NCBI RefSeq assembly: GCF_021155765.1
Contig: NC_060116.1
Location: 10,168,001 to 10,232,000 of the forward strand
Reading direction: 5' to 3'
Source: Diprion similis
Lineage: Eukaryota > Arthropoda > Insecta > Hymenoptera > Diprionidae
Length of the DNA stretch: 64,000 bases
Part shown: positions 12,020 to 23,030 of the stretch, piece after piece
Numbering within the stretch: the first letter of the stretch is position 1
Layout of the letters: each line of letters starts with the position of its first letter
Position numbers and translations under genes: made by a program
The notes under the pieces: generated by a model
What the model saw: only the letters and a program-made list of their open reading frames with translations
The model's database searches: none
Told to the model about the DNA's origin: nothing

Positions 12020-14140
12020 CATACCTTTTTAGAGATCAGAATTTTCTCTGTATAAAAAATTATTCATCATTTCTCATTTGGTTTGGACGAAAAATGTCAA
12101 GACAATTCGTACATGTGAATATTTTTTTCCCAGAAATCAAAAATCGATAATGGATGTTGAATTTATTTGAAAATTTTCATAATGTCTCATAGCCAGCAAT
12201 GTGGAAAATTTTATGATATGAAATTCTAATTACCGGAATTAACAAGACGTTTTCATTAAAACACATAAATATTTTATTTTGCGAACATGTGAGGTCGTCA
12301 AACGTACGTTATAGTTATATTAGCATTTGAAAATGTTTTGTCAATCTTTTCATAATTTTATGTACATAAGATTACAAACATTTGAATATTCTTTATATAC
12401 CTTATGCGTTAGAAATAATAATCATTAATCATTATATTCATATTGCTATACAGGGTTGTCACGCCCCATTCGTGGAATTTATAAATCGACTAGTAACAAA
12501 TGACAAATTGTATCTTGCATATTATAGTTACTCGATTTCTTTTTCTTTTACCCAAACAGTCCCCAATTGAGTTTACAGGGCCATAGCACATCAAGGACAC
12601 GATCAGGGCCAAAACGTCGGAACTTAATTTTGCAAAGCATAGTTTAAAACTGTGTTTCAAACAATTTAAAGGACACACATAACATTCTCAACGAAGCGCA
12701 CGAGTACCGACAGGTCATAATCCACTCGGAATCGTTTCGTTTAAATCACCGATCCGTCCTTATCACTACAAAAATAGATCAATCTACAATTCATACGACG
12801 TGACACTTCGAAATACAATTCTTGTACGTATCCACATTGGATGACAGAATTCAATGATCGTTTTGCTTCGTTAATTCAAACTGGAATTGACCCAAGATCA
12901 AAAGATAATCGAATGCAGTGCTATTTCCGATGTGCAGCGACCAAATTTGGTGAAATATATTCATCCTCTAATTAAATGTGACATTTTTCCAGATTAGAAA
13001 GTACCAAGCAATCGGTTCCGTCACTTATTTATCCAAATACACCAAACATCATATCATTATGTAATTATATGCGTACCAACGCACGGTACGAAATAATTGA
13101 ATTTTTTTTTTCTTTTCACAAAGCGGAACCAGCCCAGTGCGAATAAGTGTTAACGTTTCATTAGCTAAACATCAAAATCTTAAAAAGATCGTATGGTAGA
13201 CTAGTTACATTTTCCTGAAAGCGTTTTCAGTTTATTTGGGTTTACATACTTCTCGTCGTGTTCGACTATATGTATATGAGAAAAAAATACACTCGGTCAC
13301 CAATGGAACGATGTTCTTTTTAAAGTTTATAGTTTTATGGTTTTATTTCATTACTTCAAGGTGATTCTCGTTATTACTTGGATACAATATGGTAACTCTT
13401 TCGGGTTCAATCAATTCCAACACCACGCTCTCCGGGAACTCGGTCAAGATTGGTGGCCCAGAGTGAGTGATTTCCCTACCCTACCAATTTTCTACCGTTT
13501 GTAAAATATTGAGAGACTCTATCTTCTCTGATAAGCGTCATAAGTAGTAATCATTCGATCTACCGTTACTCGGGGTCTACAAATAGTCAGTTCACTGCAA
13601 ATGCTGTCTTTGTCTAGCAACTTTTCCCTGCTCGCGATTCACTCTGTTCACAAAGAGAATTTGATATTAAATAACGTTTTAGTATTTCCTCTTCATCGTA
13701 AATCGTTTGTTTCTGCTTCATCTCTCTTCATTTGAACACAGTACAGTTTTCGTATAGAAAATACGTCTAGAAGAATGACTATGAAATAAAGGCTTTGAGC
13801 GGAGAAAATATCAATGTAGTATCATAATTACAAATGACTTCTTTTGTTTATATCTAATATTTCACATACACGTACCTATATGTATGTTTATTGAATGCGT
13901 TATGTTTACCACTTTCTTAATGTGTGCTATATAATAGTCTGAATGTTCTGCGTATTTTATACGACAGGAAAATACTATAAATATATGTATGTATAATATA
14001 GGTATATGTGTATGTATGCGATTTAATGCAGTATGAATTTCAACGTGAGGAATTTTTTCTTCTTCTCTTTATCGGTGAATATCAATTTTTTTCATTTATC
14101 ATTATTACTATTTTGTAGTGTCGCGTCACGTCATGTTCAT
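12020..14140. other. AT-rich stretch, no gene recognised
   Basis: AT-rich DNA with many TATATG/ATGTAT words near 13,850-14,030. The only coding-like signal is a short segment at 13,343-13,475, which is open on both strands with splice-like borders; it is described separately. No RNA gene is seen. Confidence 0.45.
13343..13475 (-). CDS. candidate terminal exon (43 codons plus stop), strand uncertain
   Basis: On the minus strand a possible acceptor (GGTAG, exon from 13475) opens a 43-codon frame with the protein-like segment TEFPESVVLELIEPERVTIL, ending in TAA at 13345-13343. On the plus strand the same DNA holds a 102-nt open segment (13361-13462) between a good acceptor (TTACTTCAAG) and a good donor (GA|GTGAGT). 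Only one strand can be right and neither protein is recognised. Confidence 0.2.
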
Positions 14141-14150
14141 CACGAGCACT

Positions 14151-14205
14151 TCAAGGCGTCGTCAAGCGTGTTGATCCTGAAGACACTGCGTCCGCGGAAT
14201 TGGTC
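14151..14205 (-). CDS. possible alternative last exon of the Ser-rich gene
   Basis: The stop codon of the Ser-rich gene at 14870 overlaps a donor-like CA|GTAAAT. A small GC-richer island lies downstream. From an acceptor-like ATAG at 14209-14206 the phase-matched frame would read TNSADAVSSGSTRLTTP and then TGA at 14153-14151. The island stands out from AT-rich surroundings. This is inference; the main model stops at 14868. Confidence 0.2.
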
Positions 14206-14732
14206 CTATCTTAAATTACAAACGCGGTGATCGCTAAGCCCCGCAAACGAAGGTCTGTGAGTGAGAATTGGGGGAAAAGTACATCGAGAGAATATATATG
14301 TGTACTATATATATATATGTATGTATATGTAGAGAAAGTATAAAATATAAAGTAAAAATCGAAAGTAGAAAATGGGGAGAACGAATGAATAATATGCTAG
14401 AATCATTACTACGATTGTATCCCGAGAGTCGTTCGCTTGCCCTCACTCGTCATTATCGTCATTATTTATATCGACTATTTAAGTTTTTTATTTATTTAGC
14501 ACTTTTTATACATATAGTAGTTACCCCAGTCCAAGTTTCGACCAAGGCAGTAACGCGCCAATCAGTAAATCCACTTTTATTGATAATTCTCATTTCACAT
14601 TAAAGGTATAAAGATTCGAATCTAGCGGAAGATATGATCAGGTGCGCCGATCGACGCGACTTCCGGTAATCAGTAAGCCCGGGAACCGAGTGAAACGAAG
14701 TCGAATCGAATGAACGCAATAATCATGGCAAT

Positions 14733-14760
14733 AGAGAGAGAGAGAGAGAGAGAGAGAGAG
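14733..14760. repeat. AG dinucleotide microsatellite
   Basis: Fourteen AG units in the 3' flank of the Ser-rich gene. Confidence 0.9.
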
Positions 14761-14867
14761 CTGTTCCATTACCATATTACTGACAAGCTTGTTCTGAACC
14801 AATGCCGAACTCACGTCCCGTTTACGAACCAAACTCGGCTTCGAAGAAGGGGGAAAGGTATGCGTAT

Positions 14868-17800
14868 TTACTGGTGCGCATCGTCAGCCTCTTCCTGCGA
14901 GACTATGCTGGATCGGTTGGAACGCACGTCCAGATCCATCCCGAAGGGTTTCATGGGACCCAGGAGAGCCTGCGCGCCTGGTTCCTCTATGCTCAAGCTG
15001 TAATCCAGAGAGCTATCACTGGAAGTACAAAAACAGACTCCTACTCATCAACAAAGTCTTCGACGTACCTCCGAAATGACTGTGGTAAATAAATCCGAAG
15101 GCAATCGTACCCTAATGCGTTTACCTGACGATGCTGGCCCGGTCACCGGAAGTCGCCGCTACTGGTGCCGTGCAGTTCTCACCGTTGCAAGGACGCTCGC
15201 CGTTGCTCGTGCACGAGGTCGACTCCTTGAGAGAAGCCCTCCTCGACTCCTCGTGACACTCGCACCTGCATTCCTCCGGCTGAACGTAGCTGTATCCACC
15301 CTTGGCCTCGTCGTCCGGTCTCGGAATCGTTTGGATCCTCTTAGGAGCCTTACGCTTCTCCGGTATCTCCTCGAAGTTTATCCAGGCAGTGGGTCTGGCT
15401 GCTGGTGCTCGAGGCGGAAGTGGCGGTGGACTTGGAGACTTTCCGGCGTTTCTTGGCACTCTACCGGCAAACTCGGTGAACGTGTTTGTCATCTGTTTTC
15501 TCGGACTTTTCAGCTTGAAGCTGTCTTCTCTCGGTAGTGATATCTTCATCTTTTCCACCCTTCGCTCGTCCAGCGATGTCTGCATCACGAATTCGTCAAG
15601 AAGCGTCGGGTTTATAGGGGTTGTAGACCTTGGTCGTTCGATTGGTATTGTCCTGGAAGAAACGAAATAACGGTAATTTACCGTCAAACACTCACTTCGT
15701 CGTACAACTTCGTCAAGTCAGTACTCACCTGACTTCCTGAAGCCTCTGTTTCACCGGCAATATTGGAACAGCGACGCTCTTCTCTAAGGGTAAAGTTGTA
15801 GGTACGTAAGGAAGGTCTTCTTCGAAGCTTTCGTCGTAACAGAGACCCTTCCTTTCATCCGGCAACTCTTCGGCCACCTTCTCAGCCTTGTTCCGGATAA
15901 ATTCTATCTCCGAGTCTCGCTCTGACTCGGAGCTGTTGTGATCGAGGTCTGAAACAATGCTTGGAGTTTTCACTAGGCCATCGGCAACCTTCAGGCAACC
16001 TTCGTCGTCGAGGAAGCCGTGCTCCCTGGGATCCTGTTGAACTTGCGGTCGAAGTGGTTCGTTGCCATTTATTTCAGTCTTAAGCGAAGTATCGTCTATT
16101 CTCTCGGGGGGTTCGATATTCTGCAGCACTTCTTTGCTCTTTCGTTTGGGCTTTATTACTTCCGGTTTCTTAATGGGCGGTTCAATCGCGGTGCCATTTG
16201 CCAGCTGCGTGGTGTTGAGCTCGAGTTTTGACGCGACCGAATCGATCTTCGTGTCTCTCAGTAGAGACTTTGTCGTCTGAACACTGATCCTCGAATCCTT
16301 CGACGAGCTTTTGGACATCTGTGACTCTCTCGAGTTGCTTCGGGGTATTTGACTGTCCTTAGAAGACGACCTGTGCACCGATGCCTCGATGCTCGCCTCC
16401 GTCTTCACTTGGCTAGAGCCATGGTGCTCTATGGAAGCCTCGGTCACTATGCTGCCCGAGCGTGGTTCCGATTCGTACTCGTCGAAGAGTTTCGTCGGTG
16501 TTTCCAGCGGGATGGAAACGCTCTCCGAAGGTAGAGCCACTTCGTAATTTCTGTCGTCAGCATGCAGACTGATGAATATCGAGTCCTCCTTCTGCTGACT
16601 GTTCCTTTCAGAGTTGAATGTGAATTCCACGTTCCCTATGCTCTCCAGGGAAGGATTATCCCCATCCGACGGCGTCGTTGGATCGCCGCAACTCTTCTTG
16701 CGTTCCCGTTTCTTGAACAAACTCAAAGTCGACGAAAACACACCCTTATTCTTGGCCTCCTTCTTCAGCGTCGAAACTCTGTCCGTTGACACCCTCTCTC
16801 GGGATTTCGACCTACTTCTAATGCTCTCAGTCGTGTCTTTGATCTTTGAAGTCAGACTCCGTCTCGACTTTCCACCGGGAGTCGGTGACTCGGGACTCAA
16901 AACGCTGCCATCGGCTCGCGCTTTGAACAGCGAGGTGAAACTGCTTTTACGTGAAACCGAAGATGGGCTCGGCGTCCTCGAACCCTCCAGTTCTCGAACC
17001 TTCTGATGTCTAGGCAGCTTCGGGCTTCCCTGAATTCCACTGGACGTTGGAGTCGTCTGCACGATTTCTTTGAAGTTTTGAGGTTTCTTTCGTTTATCAG
17101 TCAAGTCGAGGGTCGCCGGCTTCTGCACTTCCGACAACGGCTTTGACGCTGGATCTTCGTACTTTTTAATGATAGGAACCTGAGAAATATGCACAATATC
17201 ACTTGGTAGCTGGAAAAGGTGAAAACATGTTTTTTTTTTTCTTTTTTTTTTCTTCAACGGTTCGCAGAACTTTTCTCGTTATTCGCGCATGCAGCTGTAG
17301 GTGAAAAACGGTAACGAGCGGAACTCACGTCGATGTGGACTCTTTCGAGAACTCGTTTCGTTATCTCAACTTCTCTTTTGAATATCTCCTTTCGGTCCTC
17401 GCGTGCTCGTCGTCTCGGCTTATCGAGTGGATCCGGTTTCAGATTCCCTGCTACCATTGGCACCTTTATACTGTCCGGAATGAGAGCTCTCGTAGTGTCA
17501 GCTTCCCTCTGTAGAAGAACTTTTTCTAGGTCATCAGTTTCCGGCTTTGATGGTTCTATCAAGTTGTCAGCCAACATCGGTTTGTTGCCGCAAAACGAAG
17601 TTTCCAAAAGGCATTTGTGCGGGCTTGGCGACCTTTGAAAATAAAACCACAACTTTATGTATATTGCTTTAGAGAGAAATCTATGATTCAGCGCGGTACT
17701 GTCAATTACATAACAACTAAGTTAATTCAATTCATTGCAGGAGAGTATTTCCAGTATCCCACGTGATTCGTACCTTGAAGAGGTGGCTGACATGACCGAC

Positions 17801-18671
17801 AGCTTTCCGGATACTCCTGAGCCCTGACTTCCGACTGAAGACAATCGTGAAGTCCTTCCACTGATGTTGAGCAATATGATCTCCGAACAGTTACTGTCTT
17901 TCCGTTCACGGTCCAAAACCTTCGTGCCTCCACTTTCCGACTGAGTTCCATCTTCTTTAAGCCGTCTCCGCGCTAGCTTTCTGGAGTGACTTTTCAAGTC
18001 CTGTTCATGAACTGGGTCCTGTAAATCCAGTTCTTCGGTGGACGACCTTAGATCAGTAACATCCTCTTTGTATCCGAGAGTTAATTTGCTTCCCGGAGGC
18101 GGTTCGGCACCTAAAATCACTAGATTCTAAGCCAATATCGATAACGAAGCCATACTTAATATGCGTCCCTGGGTGTCGCAATTTGCTTGAAGCTGGAACT
18201 TCCTCACGCTAGTATGACTTGTAAAAAAGACTTAAAAATGCCTACCAGCTAAAAGTTCTCGCTCAGGCGAAGAGTCCCTCGAATTATTGCTATCTTCGTG
18301 GTGTGACGAACTGCTGGCTCTGCTGATGTCGATCCTGGGCGTACTCGGCGTTTTTAAGGAACTACCCGGTGTCACCGGAGTTGTAACTTCGACGATTCCA
18401 GGCATTCTTGAGGCGGCCTCTCCCTGCATTCCGGAGAACGAAGTTATCTTCAAAAGTTTGACGAAGTTTTGTACATTTCCGGTCGCGAATGTAGAAGACA
18501 AGTTACCTCCAGGGCCAACCTTGGCCTGGTTTAACCACGAAATTGGGACGTGGGGAGGCTTCAGTCAGATGTACAACTTACGTTCTCTAACTCATCCGAC
18601 AGATCTTCGAAAGAAGCGATCGGAGCAGGTCCCAGCTTCCGTTGATGAACGCTCGGGAATCCTGATGCCAT
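14868..18671 (-). CDS. uncharacterised Ser/Pro-rich disordered protein (1,022 aa), seven coding exons
   Basis: I do not recognise the family. Coding exons in transcript order are 18671-18582, 18423-18246, 18110-17774, 17632-17329, 17209-15729, 15652-15125 and 15018-14868. All borders are GT/AG with matching phases, and the total of 3,069 nt divides by three. The start is an ATG in good context (GAAAATGG) opening MASGFPSVHQRKLG. The protein is largely low-complexity and rich in Ser, Pro, Lys and Glu. Features include SRSKSRERVS-type basic/Ser segments near residues 350-380, repeated SSSKDS units near residues 560-590, a Pro cluster SPPPLPPRAPA near residue 850, and a Cys cluster ECRCECHEE near residue 920. 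There is no signal peptide, membrane segment or enzyme motif. It looks like a cytoplasmic or cytoskeletal scaffold with phosphorylation and SH3-type sites, but that is inference. Exon five has two in-frame acceptors 30 nt apart (17209 and 17179). Confidence 0.82.
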
Positions 18672-18689
18672 TTTCAATACTGTCGCTGG

Positions 18690-20540
18690 CTTGCTCTGCA
18701 ACAAACGGATGGCTCGTTATTACTGGAACAATGAACAACAGCGGGGGTAAAACGCTAAGCGATCGAACGACCGTTTTTTCCTGCCAGCTAATTAGCAAAG
18801 CATTAGAGCGATTAAGGTGAAGGACGAATTATTTACCGCATCTTTCCTACGAGTAGCCTTATTCACAGGGAACTCGGTTTTCGAAGGCAAACGACATTCC
18901 AGGGGGGAAAAAAATCTAATCCCGCGGACAATCCCACCCCGGATTAATTTGTTCTATTCGATTATACGAGGGAACTGAAACGTGCTTTTCTATTTCTATT
19001 CCCTGGCGCTGAAGCTAGAGCTGGATATGTTTACTCAAAGGGATTATCGAGTTATTGATATGACTGAAAGAAGCTGCGATTGATCCGGTTTATCGACATA
19101 TTGATTTTCGCGAAGGTTATACCTAAGGTCGGTGGTACGTTTTTAGCCGCAAATCGCATTTTCATTTCTTCCTCCTCCGCGGAGTGAATGATTGAATAAA
19201 TCTGAGCTTTCTGTAGTGCTTGCGGTGAACTCGTGGCGTTCGCGGCACCCTAATTGTTTAAAAGGTTTCGCGGAATCTACCGTAGATAAAAACTTCCCGT
19301 CTTCGCAAAAAGTCACAGCAATCGATCTTCTTCTCTTTCTCTCCCTCGCTTTTCACGTATTATAGGTATACGTGATCTGGCCAAGGCAATCACTGTGCCA
19401 GCTACTGGCTTATACAGGAATGTTGAACCTCCGAGCAACCCATCGCGGCTGCATCGCTAACGGTCGCCCTCCTGGGCCACGACCTAAATTAGCACCATCA
19501 GTCGCCCACCACGCGTCCCAATTAACGCTAAGCGCAATCAATCCGTTCACCACCCGCTGCGAATCAGGCCCTACCCAGAGGTACCGAGGATTACGGGGGT
19601 CAAACGTGGATGTAGAGAGATGCACGAAGGGCGAAATATCCCTCGACAGGAAGTTCAGCTGACTGAAGAATAATTTGAACATAGCTGATCAGAGAATGCT
19701 TTTCGTAGTTACAAACTTCGAGCTGGACGAGTTTCAACCATATTGCAAAGTTTGAATATAACACAAACGTAGGACAGAGGATATCAAATTTATGGACTTT
19801 CGCTGCTTGACGTTAGAAGTGGAATACAGATTTTTTTCTACCGCGCAAAGTTAGATTGCTACTAAAAAGGTACGGCCGGGAGTGGCTAATAGCTTCTGGC
19901 CATGGAAGCATGCCAATAATATTCGAAAAATCGCGTCGGATACCAACACCAAGGGAAAGCGATGCACACTTGGCTTGTAAAGCGGTTCTCGGTTTTCACT
20001 TGAATCGCGTTGTGCCATATTTTGTTCAACGTGTGTCTGCTTCGAAGCAATATCATCTATTAATACATGCTATTTCTGACCTGTTATGCTTTCGCCGAGA
20101 TTCTGCACTTTTTAACTCAGGACTGAAATCCCTCTGCACAAACAACCGAATTACGAGTTAAAAAATAGAGGCGTGTTCGTTATTTTTAAAAGGCTGACCC
20201 TTGAATTATCTTAATTGATACATATAGCGGAATAATAGGTGCACACATGCATTAGCTATCGGTATTCGTACGAGCGATCCAGAACACCGATCCCTTACGT
20301 ATAAAAAGCCCTTCAAACTTCAATTAGCCAACAGTGGATATCTCAACAGAGTAGGTATAAAAAAAATTTTACGCACTGTATTAAAACGAAATGCGTCGAT
20401 ATTAGTTTAACTTTGAGAAACAAAATAAATTGGGATTGGCAGAAGAAAACCAATCAAATACTGTTAATCTAATTCAAGAGGGCTTACATCCGCACTTCGA
20501 CAGGTTAAATGGTAAAAACGCTTAAAGTTTTTATTAGCTG
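18690..20540. other. stretch upstream of the Ser-rich gene, no coding gene recognised
   Basis: Probably the first intron or 5' flank of the Ser-rich gene. Open frames at 19372-19682 occur on both strands in a GC-richer patch, without recognisable motifs. I see nothing else. Confidence 0.4.
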
Positions 20541-20679
20541 CTCAACTTGACTTACCCCAGTGGTGGTAGCTGCGTTCCATTAAGGGAGAATCGATTGTCC
20601 GTTAAACCATGCTCCAGTACCTCTCAGCAAAGCTGGTTCTTCGTGGGGCCAACCGGTGCAAACTCACATGGTGATCTAG

Positions 20680-20960
20680 CTGGGTGCAAAAACACGTCCC
20701 TTCTCTCTTATCAATCTTCAGGATTCATCGCTTCATGCCTCTCTACACTGTACGAGGCTCGAGGAGGCGGCGTCGGAGAGGAGCGTCGCGACGTCCGCTC
20801 CTCCGGACTCTCGCGGCGACACGTTTCCGTTTCATTCCGCCGTGGCGCCAGCCATCTACCGATCGATGGATGGAGCGAACCCACCCCCGCATGCAACCCC
20901 GGTGTCGCCCTCAAAGCTACCCACGATTGCCAACCGCTGGACGTTTAAAAAATCCCTTAT
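20680..20960 (-). promoter_or_regulatory. CpG-rich candidate promoter / 5' UTR of the Ser-rich gene
   Basis: A sharply GC- and CpG-rich island surrounded by AT-rich DNA, about 2 kb upstream of the ATG at 18671 and in the right direction. Open frames here exist on both strands because stops are rare in GC-rich DNA, and none looks like protein. The assignment rests only on position and composition. Confidence 0.35.
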
Positions 20961-20969
20961 ACGCGAAAG

Positions 20970-23020
20970 AAGTGTGGATAAAATCTGGTGTTTTTAGTGA
21001 AATTTATTATAAAATGCAAAAAAGTTCTGAATTAATATATACTGAAGAAGACTCGAAAAAAAGAAGAAAAAAAAACAGAATTAAATCTGAGAATTTTAAA
21101 TATTAGGAAGGCTGAAAACATTTGTCACCCATTTTTTCTTTTAAATTAAACACTTTTCTTCCTCTTCGTCTCGTTTAAACTTACCCTGGAGGTCTGAATA
21201 TATTGTGCAATTGTTTTTTTTCAGAATTTTTTTCTAATCCTAGTTCTGCCGGTAGGCATGATTTTTATTTACTGAAGTTTAATTTTTCTAACGAGTACGA
21301 GTCAACATTTATTTCAAACTTTATCACATTAAGCAGTGATAAATGAAAAGTCTTGCGAAATCTGGCACACTCAGTTCCTCGTTGCGAGATGGACAAAAAT
21401 AATGCCAATGAATTATGCATACATCAGTATATCGTTTACAAATGGTTTATTTTATTGTTAGTACGTACATTTGCGCCAGCACAAAAAAGGATAGATAACG
21501 ATATTTTATTATAAAATGATAAAGGTAAAGAATTTTTAAATTTTTTTTTCAATCTAGACTAGACACATCACAATAGGGTTTTGACGCCAATGTACCTTGC
21601 TAACGAATTGGTTAACATATTCGATAAAATTCAAGATTAATATTCTTATTTCTCATTTTTTTTTTTTTTCTAACCACAGCAGTTTTCAGCCGCGAACACA
21701 CATGTATGAAAATTTCGAATAATTATGAATATCTGGTATTATGCTATTCATCTTTGATTAAAAGCAGAGTTTCAGTTTTACTCGATTTCTTCAATAAAAG
21801 TTGTTTTTTTTTTTCTTTTCTTTTTTCTTCTATTCCCATTGCTCCAACTTGTCAAGTTTAGCGTTACAACTTGTTGTTTCGTGGTCGATAAAATTTCCTC
21901 GACTCACTTCAGTTCTCGCGTGAAAAAAACATCATATGTATATACAGAGCCTTGACAAGCCGAACGAATTATAGTATGTACAGGGCAGTGTTAGTATTAT
22001 TCGAATTATACTATAATTAGGCACTAATTGTAAGTGACCCTTCAAGGCTTTTCTTCTTTTTCAGACCAGTACCTACCTAACTCACGTTTATTATGTAATA
22101 TACCCAAGCACCAAAATGGCGGGAAATAAAATTCCTTGGTTATCGTCTAGGCGGTAATACTCTACAGCTCTGACCACGCCAAGGATAACGAAATGCGGTT
22201 GAAAGTTTCGAAATCCCCTACAATTACTGCTAATTAACAAATACGAAGTAGGGAACTCGGGCCACAAAACTAAACGCGAGACGGTCGGGTTCACGTCTTG
22301 CTTTGTGTAAGCCATAATTTACTTTTCACCCTGGCACTTGGCACTTGGCACTTGCCGATTAGGCGGGATCCGAGGATCGATTGTGGCAACGTTATTCTCG
22401 ATCAGGGCTCGCAATCACTCGTCGCTTATTCGGCGAGAATAAAGTAAATAGATAACTCGTATCGCATCGTGTCGTTTGATGATGGAATCCCCCTGGACAG
22501 AGTTACGTATACACAACTGTACGCTGACTTCTCTACTTTCTCTTATAACATGGCATAACTAGATCAACGGTATCGTTAAGCGCCACAATTATAATAATAA
22601 CAGCTAAGTAGTAATATTGTAACGATATTAGCGATAGATATATTATGATTAATAATAACAATAAATTAGTGATTGAAATTTGCGAGCTACACGGAATCAA
22701 TAATAACTGCAGCGTGCCTTTCTCTGCGAGGGAATCAGCCGCCAGTCTGAGGAATAACACGAGCTCGTATCTATTCTTCTTGTTGCAGATATCTCTGTAA
22801 TACGACACGCCCTCAACCCCGAAGAATCAATAAATACAGCCACTAACTTAATCCTTAGAACGTATATATATGAAAACTGTTGGACCGATTTTCAAAGTAT
22901 ACTCGTCAACGAATAGAAATCGCTGCCTGCGATTGAGGGTCCTCAATCCGAATGGGAAATTGCGGGTTCCCGGCGCGACTTCCGACCGTGCGAATCGAAT
23001 CTCCTTGAGAGATATATTCG
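20970..23020. other. AT-rich stretch, no gene recognised
   Basis: T-runs near 21,540, 21,660 and 21,810, and a three-copy GGCACTT heptamer at 22,332-22,353. A minus-strand ATG frame of 74 codons (22315-22091) has no recognisable motif or splice context. The 3' flank of TBCEL begins at its right end. Confidence 0.45.
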
Positions 23021-23030
23021 CTGGACCTCT

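Noticed and set aside
20547-21106. 133- and 140-codon plus-strand frames
   Set aside because: Overlapping frames in different phases within a CpG-rich island; neither looks like protein.
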